The notes: a model not told the origin generated them from the sequence alone. A stretch of DNA of 64,000 bases from JAWRCU01 sp033542235 (GCF_033542235.1 NZ_JAWRCU010000023.1:11276-75275); one strand, 5' to 3'; shown: positions 8,446 to 17,111, counted from the first letter of the stretch. A program made the numbers and translations.

Positions 8446-8612
8446 GTCTTTTGGATTCCTTTCCCGCCGAAGCTGCTTCCTGAGGCGCCGTCGCCGCGAC
8501 TTTTGCCATTTTGGCGTCACATAGGCTAAATAGCACCGCGTTCACATTTTACACCGTGCGGCCGATTTTTGACTCGGCGCGGCGGTCGGAAAACCTTAAG
8601 GACTGACAAGCA

Positions 8613-8676
8613 AGTTCTGCAAGAGGACAGTTCGGCAAGAGGGCAAGCTCGGCAATGAGTAAGCTCGGCAAGAGGG
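8613..8676 (+). repeat. Four 16-bp tandem repeats in the leader of the carboxypeptidase gene
   Basis: Four consecutive 16-nt units at 8613, 8629, 8645 and 8661, of the form A-G/A-[GC]T-TCGGCAAGAGGG with a few changes. They end 13 bp before the ATG at 8690. Each unit holds an AAGAGG-like purine run resembling a ribosome-binding site; the last one (8670-8676) is the only candidate near the start codon. Copy number could vary by slippage. Confidence 0.75.
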
Positions 8677-8689
8677 TCATTCGGAATAG

Positions 8690-9838
8690 ATGATGCGGTC
8701 AGCAATTTCCTTGCGCGGGCTCATTTTCGGCCTCGCGCTCGCGGGTACGTCGTTCTGCAGCCCTGTTTGGGCAAATCCCATCATGCTTTTCGACCTGAAC
8801 ACGGGGAAGGTGCTCGAGCATCAGGATGCTTTCCAGCGCTGGTACCCGGCCTCGCTCACCAAGCTGATGACCGCCTATGTCACGTTCCGGGCGATCGCGG
8901 CCGGTGAGCTTGCGCTCAATTCGCCGATCAAGGTGACCAAGCATTCGGCAACCGAGCCGCCCAGCAAGATGGGCTTCAAGCCCGGCTCGGTGATGACGCT
9001 CGACAACGCCCTGAAGATGATGCTCATCAAATCGGCCAACGACATCGCCATGGCGATCAGCGAGAATGTCGGCGGCTCGCAAGAGGCTTTTGCGCAGCGC
9101 ATGAATGCGGAAGCGCAGAGGCTCGGCATGACCGACTCCCATTTCGTCAACCCGAACGGGCTCTTTGCGCCGGACCACTACAGCACGGCACACGACCTGG
9201 CGCTGCTCGTCTCGGCGATCCGCAAGGAGTTCCCGCAATATGCCCCCTATTTTGCCATCCAAGGGCTGAAGGCCGGGAAGAAGACTCTGATGAGCTACAA
9301 CAAGCTCGTGGGTCGCTATTCCGGAGCGGACGGCATGAAGACGGGCTTCGTCTGCGCGTCGGGCTTCAACATGATCGGTTCCGCAACCCGCGACGGACGG
9401 ACGCTGGTCGCGGTCGTGCTCGGCGAAAAATCCGCAACCGCGCGTACCGACGTCGTCGCCTCGCTGCTCGATCGCGGCTTCCAGGCGAAGGGCACGCAGA
9501 ATGTGACGCTGACTTCGCTGCCTCCCTATGGGGTGTCCAACGCGGCACCCGTCGATATGCGCGAGGAAGTCTGCAGCACGAAGCCGGCAGCGGCGCAGTC
9601 GGAAGCGGCGGACGAGCACGAGGCCAAGGATGGCAAGAAGGGCAAGTCGCCCTGGCTGGAGAAGATACCGAACCCGAAGCTGGTGACTGTCGCTCTCGGC
9701 GGCGCCACGGGTCCCGTCCCACTCGCGTGGCGGGACCAGGATGTGGAGGAAGCCGCTGATGTGCCGATCCCGACGCCGCGGCCCGACTATCCGCGGGTCA
9801 CCAAGGCTGCCGCGCAAGGCGACGCGGTGTCGAACTAG
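8690..9838 (+). CDS. D-alanyl-D-alanine carboxypeptidase (DacC/PBP5-like, S11)
   Basis: 382 residues. Periplasmic penicillin-binding protein that trims the terminal D-Ala from peptidoglycan stem peptides. The signal peptide ends near VWA|NP (28). All three active-site motifs are present: SLTK at 55-58, SAN at 115-117 and KTG at 217-219. After the catalytic domain comes a charged, low-complexity part (EAADEHEAKDGKKGK) and a Pro-rich end (VPIPTPRPDYPR); there is no clear C-terminal membrane anchor of the PBP5 type. Met 1 and Met 2 (8693) are both possible starts. The leader holds 16-bp tandem repeats. Confidence 0.92.
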   Translation: MMRSAISLRGLIFGLALAGTSFCSPVWANPIMLFDLNTGKVLEHQDAFQRWYPASLTKLMTAYVTFRAIAAGELALNSPIKVTKHSATEPPSKMGFKPGSVMTLDNALKMMLIKSANDIAMAISENVGGSQEAFAQRMNAEAQRLGMTDSHFVNPNGLFAPDHYSTAHDLALLVSAIRKEFPQYAPYFAIQGLKAGKKTLMSYNKLVGRYSGADGMKTGFVCASGFNMIGSATRDGRTLVAVVLGEKSATARTDVVASLLDRGFQAKGTQNVTLTSLPPYGVSNAAPVDMREEVCSTKPAAAQSEAADEHEAKDGKKGKSPWLEKIPNPKLVTVALGGATGPVPLAWRDQDVEEAADVPIPTPRPDYPRVTKAAAQGDAVSN

Positions 9839-10001
9839 CCGCTCTAGCCTATATCCTCGAGCCGCTTGCGCGTTGGCAGAGACTGACCTCGGGCGCCTCG
9901 TGAAAGCCCGCCACGCGGCTCCCATATTGGCGCGTAGAGCAGGGCTGGTCTGATATCTCAGGAGCGGGTCTACCGTTCGAACCAACGACCCGAACGACGC
10001 C

Positions 10002-11114
10002 ATGCCAAACTTTCCCATTCCCGTCTCCGTCCTGACCGGCTTTCTCGGCGCCGGGAAGACGACCCTGCTCAACCGGCTGCTGAAAGATTCCGCGCTTGCC
10101 GATACGGCCGTGATCATCAACGAGCTCGGCGACGTGGCGATCGACCATTTGTTGGTGGAACAATCCTCCGACGGGGTCATCCAGCTCTCGGACGGATGCC
10201 TTTGCTGCACCGTGCGGGGTGACCTCGTCGACACGCTCGCCGACCTCGTTGAAAGGCTGCAGACGGGCAGGATCGCCAGGCTCGGCCGCGTCGTCATCGA
10301 GACGACCGGGCTTGCCGACCCGGCGCCGGTCCTGCAGGCGGTCATGGGGCATCCGGCACTCGTGCAGGCGTATCGGCTCGACGGCGTGGTGACGCTGGTC
10401 GACGCGTTGCATGGCGGTACCACGCTGGATGCTCATGTCGAGGCGGTGAAGCAGGTCGCGATGGCCGATCGTATCGTCGTCAGCAAGACCGACCTGGTGG
10501 AGGACGCTGCGTCGCTCTCGGCATTGCGGCAAAGGCTGCGTGGCATCAACCCCGGCGCGGCAATTCTCGACGCGCGCGATAATGCCGCGAACGCAGCAGA
10601 ACTGGTGAAGTGCGGCCTTTACGATCCCGAGACCAAGAGCGCGGACGTGCGGCGCTGGCTGGGCGAAGAGGCCGGAGACCATGACCACGATCACGCTCAT
10701 CATTCGCATGGACACGACTATGCGCATCATCACCGGCACGACGAGCGGGTGAAGACGTTCACGCTGAGGCATGAACACCCTTTGCCGTTCTCGGCGATCG
10801 AAATTTTCCTCGACCTCCTGATCTCGCAATATGGCGATCGGCTGCTGCGGCTGAAAGGCATCATCGAGCTTGCGGAAGACCCATCTCGACCACTGGTCGT
10901 GCATGCCGTGCAGTCGCTGCTTCACCCGCCGGCGCGGCTTCCCGCATGGCCCGACGCCGAGCGCGGCACACGGCTGGTACTGATCGCAGTCGACCTCCCC
11001 GAAGACTATGTTCGGCGGCTGTTCGTAGCCGCTGCGGGCACCCCTGCAATCGATACGCCTGATCGCGCGGCGCTTGCGGAGAATCCGCTAGGCATCGCCG
11101 GCTACCGGCGGTGA
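10002..11114 (+). CDS. CobW/COG0523-family GTPase (G3E, metal chaperone-like)
   Basis: 370 residues. Motifs: Walker A GFLGAGKTT at 13-21, the metal-binding GCLCC at 65-69 that marks COG0523, and SKTD in place of NKxD for guanine recognition. Between the GTPase and the CobW C-terminal domain there is a His/Asp-rich stretch at about 225-248 (DHDHDHAHHSHGHD), typical of zinc- or nickel-handling members. Likely role: GTP-dependent metal delivery (zinc more likely than cobalt, as it is far from the cob genes in the window). The stop at 11114 directly abuts a tandem-unit palindrome. No Zur-like box was recognised upstream. Confidence 0.88.
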   Translation: MPNFPIPVSVLTGFLGAGKTTLLNRLLKDSALADTAVIINELGDVAIDHLLVEQSSDGVIQLSDGCLCCTVRGDLVDTLADLVERLQTGRIARLGRVVIETTGLADPAPVLQAVMGHPALVQAYRLDGVVTLVDALHGGTTLDAHVEAVKQVAMADRIVVSKTDLVEDAASLSALRQRLRGINPGAAILDARDNAANAAELVKCGLYDPETKSADVRRWLGEEAGDHDHDHAHHSHGHDYAHHHRHDERVKTFTLRHEHPLPFSAIEIFLDLLISQYGDRLLRLKGIIELAEDPSRPLVVHAVQSLLHPPARLPAWPDAERGTRLVLIAVDLPEDYVRRLFVAAAGTPAIDTPDRAALAENPLGIAGYRR

Positions 11115-11227
11115 GGGCAATAGGGCAATAGGGCAATATGGAAGGAGAGCACCCTCAATGGCCGGGCCGCTCAAGGCGATCTCTTCCTGCCCTATTGCCC
11201 TATTGCCCTATTGCCTTATTGCCCTCA
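11115..11227. repeat. 8-bp-unit inverted repeat element A1
   Basis: Left arm 11115-11141 is GGGCAATA repeated three times. The right arm 11189-11227 holds four TATTGCCC-type units, the reverse complement. The spacer is 47 nt. It starts at the first base after the CobW-type gene stop and its right arm supplies the stop and last seven codons of the TusA-like gene. It therefore sits exactly between convergent genes. Confidence 0.92.
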
Positions 11228-11457
11228 CCCCCGCGCTCGACCAGGAACCTATGTCCCCCCTCGAAGGCGGCAGATTCGACGAGCATGTGACCGGCTTCGC
11301 TGCAGAAGGCAGGGATGTCGATCACTGCCAGCGGATCCGTGGTTTCCAGCCAGATCCTGCTGCCGACGCGCATGCGATCGAGCCGTTTCCTCGCCTTGAG
11401 CACGGGGAGGGGACAGTTCAGCCCCTTGAGGTCGTAGACGGCGGGTTTACGCGCCAA
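11200..11457 (-). CDS. TusA/SirA-like sulfurtransferase
   Basis: 85 residues. Small sulfur-carrier fold with the CPxP motif (NCPLPVLKARK; active Cys 15), used to relay persulfide sulfur in tRNA thiolation or other sulfur transfer. The last residues GNKAIGQ and the TAG stop are encoded entirely by the 8-bp repeat units of element A1, so the native C-terminus is probably nearer FLVERGG. The gene begins 31 bp downstream of the end of the L,D-transpeptidase gene and is on the same strand, so they may be co-transcribed. Confidence 0.88.
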   Translation of the reverse strand: MARKPAVYDLKGLNCPLPVLKARKRLDRMRVGSRIWLETTDPLAVIDIPAFCSEAGHMLVESAAFEGGHRFLVERGGEGNKAIGQ

Positions 11458-11488
11458 GCCGAAGCTCCCGGAGCATCATCCCGAGCGC

Positions 11489-12802
11489 TCAAAAGATGTT
11501 GCTGATGCGCTTGCGCACGGCGCCGAAGAAGCTGGGCGCTCCGGAGGTGGTGACTTCCTCGGTCTGGGCAGCCGCGGTGGCTGCCACCGGGGCGTCAGCC
11601 TGCGGGGGCTGCTGTTCCGGCGCCGCGGCGGCAACGGCCGCAGCCCGCTCCTTTGCTGCCTTTTCAGCGATCTTGGCCGCCTTCTCCGCCGCCAGAGCCA
11701 GGGCCTTTTCCTCGGCGATGCGCTTCTTTTCGGCATCGGTCGCTTCCTTGGCGGCCATCTTGCGGCCGACCTCGGAATCGATCCGGCCCATGCGATCGGT
11801 TACCTTGACCGTTCCATCGGCCTGCAGATCGGGCGGCTCGATCGTGATACGTTCCCCCCGTGCGCGCCTATGTGTCCAATCAGCCACGAGCTTGGCCTCC
11901 TCGAGGCCAAGGATGGTCGGCCGTGGCGGCAGAGGATTCGACTTCTTGAGCGCCTTGTCGAAGGCCGCCTGGTAGGTCGATTGGTATGACTGATAGGCGG
12001 TCTGGAGCTCGGGCGAAGTTGTGCTCGATGGGCAGGCACCAGTCGGCGAGAATATCGCGTTCGGGTTTTCGGGTATGCGGTTGAAGACGTAGCGCTTCTC
12101 GCAGACATCGACCTTCGGCGGCACCTTGGTGATTTCGAACTGGTCGTAGCCTTCCTTCAGCATCTGCCAGAACTTGTAGTTCGGGTCGTTGCGATAGCGC
12201 GCCATGTTCTCCGCCGTCATGCGGAAGGGGAAGGCCTGGATCTGGAACTCCGTCTGCCCGCCCTGGAATGCGTCTCGCCCGAAGGCGTAGATCTGCCCGA
12301 TCTGCTCGTCGGTCATGGAGTAGCAGCCCGACGACGAGCAGGCGCCGTGCACCATCAGGTTCGAACCCGTTCGGCCGTTGGCGCGATCATAGGCGTTCGG
12401 ATAGCCAATATTGAAGGCGAGATAGTAGTTCGAGTTCGGATTCATCTGCCCGGGGCGCACCGTGTAGAAGCCCTCGGGAGCCTGCCGGTCGCCCTCTATA
12501 TATTTGGGACCGAGCTGGCCGGACCATTTGCAGATGTTGTAATCCGCGATCATGGCGTAGCGGCCATTGGTCTTCTGCTTCCAGATCTCGAGCTTGCCTT
12601 CCTCCTTGAAGATGCGGGCCACGATGGGCGCGTTGCGCTGCATGCCCATCGAACTCATCTTCGTCAGGATGGCGGGCGGCAGCTCCTTCGTGGCCTTGGC
12701 CGGCACAAAATCCTTGATGGAAGATTCGTTACAGCCGATGAGCGCCGCCGAGGCCGCAACGGTTACCGAAAGAAGTGTTGCTCGGGCGAGTTTGGCAAGC
12801 AT
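11489..12802 (-). CDS. YafK-type L,D-transpeptidase lipoprotein
   Basis: 437 residues from the ATG at 12802 (a GTG nine codons upstream is also possible). Signal peptide with lipobox LIGC (Cys 24). The YkuD catalytic site reads VHGACSSSGCYSM, with His 152 and nucleophile Cys 160. The long C-terminal tail is rich in Ala, Lys and Glu (about 340-420, with AEEKALALAAEKAAK) and likely helical or coiled. Family members form or cut 3-3 peptidoglycan cross-links or lipoprotein attachments in the cell envelope. Upstream, 12803-13140 holds no gene, only repeat A2 and presumably the promoter. Confidence 0.88.
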   Translation of the reverse strand: MLAKLARATLLSVTVAASAALIGCNESSIKDFVPAKATKELPPAILTKMSSMGMQRNAPIVARIFKEEGKLEIWKQKTNGRYAMIADYNICKWSGQLGPKYIEGDRQAPEGFYTVRPGQMNPNSNYYLAFNIGYPNAYDRANGRTGSNLMVHGACSSSGCYSMTDEQIGQIYAFGRDAFQGGQTEFQIQAFPFRMTAENMARYRNDPNYKFWQMLKEGYDQFEITKVPPKVDVCEKRYVFNRIPENPNAIFSPTGACPSSTTSPELQTAYQSYQSTYQAAFDKALKKSNPLPPRPTILGLEEAKLVADWTHRRARGERITIEPPDLQADGTVKVTDRMGRIDSEVGRKMAAKEATDAEKKRIAEEKALALAAEKAAKIAEKAAKERAAAVAAAAPEQQPPQADAPVAATAAAQTEEVTTSGAPSFFGAVRKRISNIF

Positions 12803-12985
12803 TGGTCGTCCGGTCGTCTTTCGTCCCACGCAGCCGGTCCCCCTCCGGGAGGGCCGGATTCATCAAAGCGGCACGGTAGGCCCGTTAACCTTGAAATTTG
12901 ATTACCGCAAGCGTTAAGGCGTCTCCCCCTCGCGGCACGTCATGTCAAGCTTGGGCATTTGTGTGGCGGAAATGCGTCGGAGAGC

Positions 12986-13144
12986 AGGGGAATAGGGCAA
13001 TAAGGCAATAGGGCAGTAGGGGATTGGAAGACAGAGCGCCGAGCGCGGCAGCAAAAAAAGACCTTGCGAGCAAGGGCGGGAGGATGCCTTTCCTACTGCC
13101 CTACTGCCCTACTGCCCTACTGCCCTACTGCCCTACTGCCCTAC
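12986..13144. repeat. 8-bp-unit inverted repeat element A2
   Basis: Left arm 12986-13022 has four GGGCAATA-like units; the right arm 13093-13144 is six exact CTACTGCC copies plus CTAC. The spacer is about 70 nt. The right arm gives accA its TAG stop (13141-13143). This is the only element of the six that does not lie between convergent genes: accA and the L,D-transpeptidase gene point the same way. It lies in a 338-bp gap (12803-13140) without any gene. Confidence 0.92.
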
Positions 13145-14091
13145 AGATTGCGTCCCATCGCCAGATACTTCTCCCGCCGCTGCTCGCGGAAATCCATGTT
13201 CGAGCCGGCCAGTTCCGCGAGTCCCTTGGCGATCTGATCGCCCGTTGCCGAAATCGCCGTGTCGGGCCCGCGATGCGCACCGCCGAGCGGCTCGAGGATG
13301 ATGGCATCGATGATTTTCAGCTCCAGAAGATCCTGCGCGGTAATCTTCATCGAGGTCGCGGCATCCTTGGCACGCGTCGAATCATGCCAGAGAATCGATG
13401 CTGCGCCCTCCGGCGAGATCACCGAATATATGGAATGCTCCAGCATATAGACGCGGTTGGCGGTGGCGATCGCGATCGCCCCGCCCGAGCCACCCTCGCC
13501 GATAATCACCGACAGCGACGGCACCTTGAGCGCGAGACATGCGGAGGTCGAACGGGCGATGGCCTCGGCCTGGCCGCGCTCCTCGGCGTTGATGCCTGGA
13601 TAGGCGCCGGCCGTATCGACGAGGCTTACGACGGGGACGGAGAAGCGGTCAGCGAGCTCCATCACGCGAATCGCCTTGCGGTAGCCCTCGGGCTTAGCCA
13701 TGCCGAAATTGTGCTTCAGCCGGCTCTTGGTGTCGTCGCCCTTCTCCTGGCCGATCACGGCGACCGGCTCGCCGCGGAAGCGGGCGAAGCCACAGACGAT
13801 CGCATGGTCCTCGCCGAAGGCGCGGTCGCCGGCAAGCGGAGTGAAGTCGCTGAACAGGCCCCGCACATAGTCGAGGCAATGCGGCCGGTCCTGATGGCGG
13901 GCGACCTGCGTCTTCTGCCAGGGCGTGAGGGCCTTGTAGATGTCGCGCAAGGCATCCCTGGAGCGCTTTTCCAGACGTGCGATCTCCTCGCTCACATCGA
14001 CTGCCTCGTCGCCTTCGGCGAGCTTCTTCAGTTCGATGATCTTGCCTTCGAGGTCTGCGACGGGTTTTTCGAAGTCGAGATAATTGTACAT
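13141..14091 (-). CDS. accA: Acetyl-CoA carboxylase carboxyltransferase subunit alpha
   Basis: 316 residues, normal length. Catalyses, with AccD, transfer of the carboxyl group from biotin to acetyl-CoA to give malonyl-CoA, the first step of fatty-acid synthesis. Recognised from the N-terminal FEKPVADLEGKI, the crotonase-fold core with DTAGAYPGI and GEGGSGGAIAI, and the ISPEGAASILW motif. The stop codon is contributed by repeat A2. xerD lies 95 bp upstream on the same strand, a common rhizobial order. Confidence 0.97.
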   Translation of the reverse strand: MYNYLDFEKPVADLEGKIIELKKLAEGDEAVDVSEEIARLEKRSRDALRDIYKALTPWQKTQVARHQDRPHCLDYVRGLFSDFTPLAGDRAFGEDHAIVCGFARFRGEPVAVIGQEKGDDTKSRLKHNFGMAKPEGYRKAIRVMELADRFSVPVVSLVDTAGAYPGINAEERGQAEAIARSTSACLALKVPSLSVIIGEGGSGGAIAIATANRVYMLEHSIYSVISPEGAASILWHDSTRAKDAATSMKITAQDLLELKIIDAIILEPLGGAHRGPDTAISATGDQIAKGLAELAGSNMDFREQRREKYLAMGRNL

Positions 14092-14186
14092 TCTTGTGCG
14101 GGACAGGAAGCCGGCGCCGGGAAACCCGGTGGCCTGTGAGCTTGGCCCCGGTGTGAAACTTTGACCTTCACATAACGATACCGGGA

Positions 14187-15098
14187 CTAGTCGGCAAGCG
14201 GGTGGTGCTCGTTGACGAGCCTGACCAGTCGTTCTTCCAGCACATGCGTATAGATCTGCGTGGTCGAAATGTCGGCATGACCGAGCAATTGCTGCACGGC
14301 CCTAAGGTCGGCGCCATTCTGCAGCAAGTGACTGGCGAAGGCGTGTCGAAGCACATGCGGCGAGACTTTCGAGGCAGCGATCCCTGCCCGCGCGGCAAGC
14401 GCCTTGAGGTCGCGCGCGAAAACTTGACGCGGCAAGTAGCCACTCTCCGACGCTGCGGGGAAAAGCCAAGAGCTCTCCGCAAGCGTCGGGTCCTCCTTGC
14501 GCTCCTCGAGCCAGGCGCGCATCGCGCGCCGCGCCTTTTCGGAAAGCGGCACCATGCGCTCCTTGCTGCCTTTCCCGCGTACGACGAAGAAACGGTCATC
14601 GCGCAAGGCAACGCTGACCGGCAGCGAGACCAGCTCGGAGACACGAAGGCCTGTGGCGTAGAGCAGCTCGACCAGCGCATGGAGCCTCAGGGCCGCAGCT
14701 CTTGCGCCGGGAGGTGCCGCCTGCGCCTCCTTGGCGGCGCGATCGAGCAGCCGGCCGGTCTCGCCTTCGCTCATGATCTTCGGCAGCGAGCGGTCCTTGC
14801 GCGGGCTGTCCAGCGTGCCGGTCGGATCGTCGGGCCGCAATCCTTCGGAATAGAGGAACTTGTAGAATTGCCTGAGCGTCGACAGCTTGCGGGCCTGGGA
14901 CGAGGCGGCAAAGCCCTGCGCAGCGATGCCCGAAAGATAGGCGCGCAGGTCGGCGGCGCTCGCTTCAGCCAGCCCGACCCGGAGCTGCTTTGCCGCGTCC
15001 TCGAGGTCGCGGCGGTAGGATTGCAGGGTATTGTCGCTGGCGCCGCGCTCGGCGCTCAGCATTTCGAGGAACGCCTCGATGCGGGCTGCACCCTTCAT
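14187..15098 (-). CDS. xerD: Tyrosine recombinase XerD
   Basis: 303 residues from the ATG at 15098. Site-specific recombinase that, with XerC, resolves chromosome dimers at dif. The N-terminal SAM-like DNA-binding domain (about 1-100) is followed by the catalytic domain with Arg (ATGLRVSEL), HVLRHAFASHLL (His-x2-Arg) and GHADISTTQIYTHV (His ... Tyr). The longer frame to 15350 overlaps the upstream small gene and was rejected. The ATG overlaps the TGA of the 49-residue membrane-protein gene (ATGA), indicating translational coupling. Confidence 0.95.
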   Translation of the reverse strand: MKGAARIEAFLEMLSAERGASDNTLQSYRRDLEDAAKQLRVGLAEASAADLRAYLSGIAAQGFAASSQARKLSTLRQFYKFLYSEGLRPDDPTGTLDSPRKDRSLPKIMSEGETGRLLDRAAKEAQAAPPGARAAALRLHALVELLYATGLRVSELVSLPVSVALRDDRFFVVRGKGSKERMVPLSEKARRAMRAWLEERKEDPTLAESSWLFPAASESGYLPRQVFARDLKALAARAGIAASKVSPHVLRHAFASHLLQNGADLRAVQQLLGHADISTTQIYTHVLEERLVRLVNEHHPLAD

Positions 15099-15244
15099 TG
15101 CTGCTTGTAGAGATTGTCGAGCGGCACCCGCACGGTCATCTCGGCCTTTTTCGGCTCGACGAAAGTGGCCAGCGCGAACATCGCCCCGTAGACGAGGCCG
15201 GCGATGACGCCGAGGGTCACGAGGAACCGGAGGAGTGTTGGCAT
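15095..15244 (-). CDS. Small inner-membrane protein, coupled to xerD
   Basis: 49 residues beginning MPTLLRFLVTLGVIAG. One transmembrane helix spans about residues 5-28, then a short periplasmic or cytosolic tail that starts EPKKAEMTVRVPL and ends KQQ. The start ATG is at 15244-15242; the stop TGA overlaps the xerD ATG in an ATGA. The protein is too short for default gene callers but has the ordered look of a real gene: a hydrophobic helix, a charged tail and tight coupling. Similar small proteins in other rhizobia are sometimes mislabelled as histidine kinase; this one has no kinase feature. Function unknown. Confidence 0.78.
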   Translation of the reverse strand: MPTLLRFLVTLGVIAGLVYGAMFALATFVEPKKAEMTVRVPLDNLYKQQ

Positions 15245-15378
15245 TGTCGGTGGGGTGAGTCTTCCCTGGCGATTCTCGCGTTATGAGACGGCGCTCCCGG
15301 CAATTCAAGAGCGTGTGCAGGTCCTCGTCGGGCGAGTCAGCTTGACGCATTCGCTTTTTTCATGCGCATACGCTGCTC

Positions 15379-15993
15379 ATGACGGAAGATCATGAACGTG
15401 GAAGGCCGGCGCATACTCTCTCCGGCGCAGAACAGGCCGAGCTCAAGCGGCGGCTCGGTGCGCGTTCAATCGTATTCGTGGGGCTGATGGGCGCCGGCAA
15501 GACTGCGATCGGCCGCAGGGTCGCGACCGAGCTCAGCCTCCCCTTCGCCGACAGCGACCATGAGATCGAGGCAGCTTCGCGCATGACCGTGCCGGAGCTC
15601 TTCGAGCTCTATGGCGAGGCGGAATTCCGCTCGCTGGAACAGCGCGTCATCCTGCGCATCCTCGAGACCGGGCCACAGGTGCTCTCGACCGGCGGCGGCG
15701 CCTTCATGAACCCCCATACGCGCGAAGTGATCGCGAGCCGCGGCGTCACAGTCTGGCTGAAGGCCGACATTGACGTGCTGATGGAGCGTGTCTCGAAAAA
15801 GCAGAATCGCCCTCTCCTCAAGAACCCTGACCCGCGCGGCACGATGCAACGGCTGATGGCCGAGCGCTATCCAATCTATGCCGGCGCCGACGTCATCGTC
15901 GTCACGCGCGACGAGCGCAAGGAGGTCATCGCAGCCGAGGTGATCGACGCGCTTGCCCAACGGCTTGCTGCAATGGAAGGGGCGACGGCGTGA
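15379..15993 (+). CDS. aroK: Shikimate kinase
   Basis: 204 residues. Phosphorylates shikimate at the 3-hydroxyl, step five of the chorismate pathway. P-loop GLMGAGKT at 35-42, the DxD region (ADSDHEIE), the GGGAF motif for substrate binding, and the lid Arg segment (KKQNRPLL). The 30-residue N-terminal extension (MTEDHERGRP) is common in rhizobial enzymes. The gene overlaps aroB by 4 nt (GTGA) and is divergent from the xerD unit across 134 bp, which must hold both promoters. Confidence 0.96.
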   Translation: MTEDHERGRPAHTLSGAEQAELKRRLGARSIVFVGLMGAGKTAIGRRVATELSLPFADSDHEIEAASRMTVPELFELYGEAEFRSLEQRVILRILETGPQVLSTGGGAFMNPHTREVIASRGVTVWLKADIDVLMERVSKKQNRPLLKNPDPRGTMQRLMAERYPIYAGADVIVVTRDERKEVIAAEVIDALAQRLAAMEGATA

Positions 15994-17111
15994 GCGAGGC
16001 CGGTGATACGATCGTCAATGTCGGGCTCGGGGAGCGCAGCTACGACATTGTCATCGGCGAGGGCCTGATGCGCCGCGCCGGGGCCGAGATCACCCGGCGC
16101 CTGGCCGGCATACGGGCAGCTGTCGTTGCCGACGAAAACGTTGCCGCGGCCCATCTGCCGGCGTTGAAGACAGCCCTCGACGAGGCTGGAATCGGTCACG
16201 TGGCGATCGTACTCGCTCCGGGAGAGAAGACGAAGAGCTTCGCTGCATTGCAAGACGTTGTCGACCAGGTTCTTGCAGCGCGGCTCGAGCGCGGCGATGC
16301 CTTGATCGCGCTCGGCGGGGGTGTCATCGGCGATCTCGCAGGCTTCGCGGCAGGCATCGTCAGGCGCGGCATGAACTTCATCCAGATGCCGACCTCGCTG
16401 CTCGCTCAGGTGGACTCTTCGGTCGGCGGCAAGACCGGGATCAACACTGGGCAGGGCAAGAACCTTGTCGGGGTCTTCCATCAGCCGCGCGTGGTGCTCG
16501 CCGACACGGCTGCGCTCGACACGCTGCCTCAGCGGGAGTTCCGGGCCGGCTACGCCGAGGTCGCCAAATACGGGCTTATCGACAAGCCGGATTTTTTCGC
16601 GTGGCTCGAGAGAAATTGGAAGGACGTGTTCGTCGGTGGGCCGGCACGCGTCCACGCGATCGCCGAGTCCTGCCGAGCGAAGGCGGATGTGGTGGCGCGT
16701 GACGAGTTCGAGACGGGCGATCGGGCGCTCCTCAATCTCGGCCACACCTTTGGCCACGCATTGGAGGCAGCGACCGGCTACGACAGCGGGCGGCTCGTGC
16801 ACGGGGAGGGTGTCGCGATCGGGATGGCCCTCGCCCATCGCTTTTCGTCACGGTTGAATCTTGTGAGTCCCGACGATGCGGCCCGCGTCGAAGCGCATCT
16901 CAGGGATGTCGGCCTGCCCTGGCGCATGGCCGACATACCGGGCGCGCTCCCGGACGCGGAACGCCTGCTCGACTATATCGCACAGGACAAGAAGGTGCGG
17001 CGGGGCGCGCTGACCTTCATCCTCACGCGCGGCATCGGCCAGGCCTTCATCGCCAAGGACGTTCCGGCCTCCGAGGTGCGCGCCTTCCTCAGGGACAACC
17101 ATCCGGGATGA
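15990..17111 (+). CDS. aroB: 3-dehydroquinate synthase
   Basis: 373 residues with a GTG start overlapping the aroK stop. NAD- and metal-dependent enzyme that cyclises DAHP to 3-dehydroquinate, step two of the shikimate pathway. Motifs: the nucleotide-binding ALGGGVIGDLAGF, the PTSLLAQVDSSVGGKTGIN block, and NLGHTFGHALE, which supplies zinc-binding His residues. Normal length. The aroK-aroB order is typical for proteobacteria. The stop overlaps the next start (ATGA), so three genes form one translationally coupled operon. Confidence 0.97.
   Translation: MSEAGDTIVNVGLGERSYDIVIGEGLMRRAGAEITRRLAGIRAAVVADENVAAAHLPALKTALDEAGIGHVAIVLAPGEKTKSFAALQDVVDQVLAARLERGDALIALGGGVIGDLAGFAAGIVRRGMNFIQMPTSLLAQVDSSVGGKTGINTGQGKNLVGVFHQPRVVLADTAALDTLPQREFRAGYAEVAKYGLIDKPDFFAWLERNWKDVFVGGPARVHAIAESCRAKADVVARDEFETGDRALLNLGHTFGHALEAATGYDSGRLVHGEGVAIGMALAHRFSSRLNLVSPDDAARVEAHLRDVGLPWRMADIPGALPDAERLLDYIAQDKKVRRGALTFILTRGIGQAFIAKDVPASEVRAFLRDNHPG

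Noticed and set aside
13093..13144. Short regular repeats as a CRISPR array
   Set aside because: Units are 8 bp with no spacers; same for the 7-bp and 16-bp arrays.
13024..14139. Frame beginning with LLPYCPTALLPYC-type repeats
   Set aside because: Outward sense of 8-bp units plus antisense of accA; not a gene.
15099..15350. 84-residue extension of XerD
   Set aside because: Arg-rich, overlaps the small membrane-protein gene, and the ATGA overlap fixes the start at 15098.
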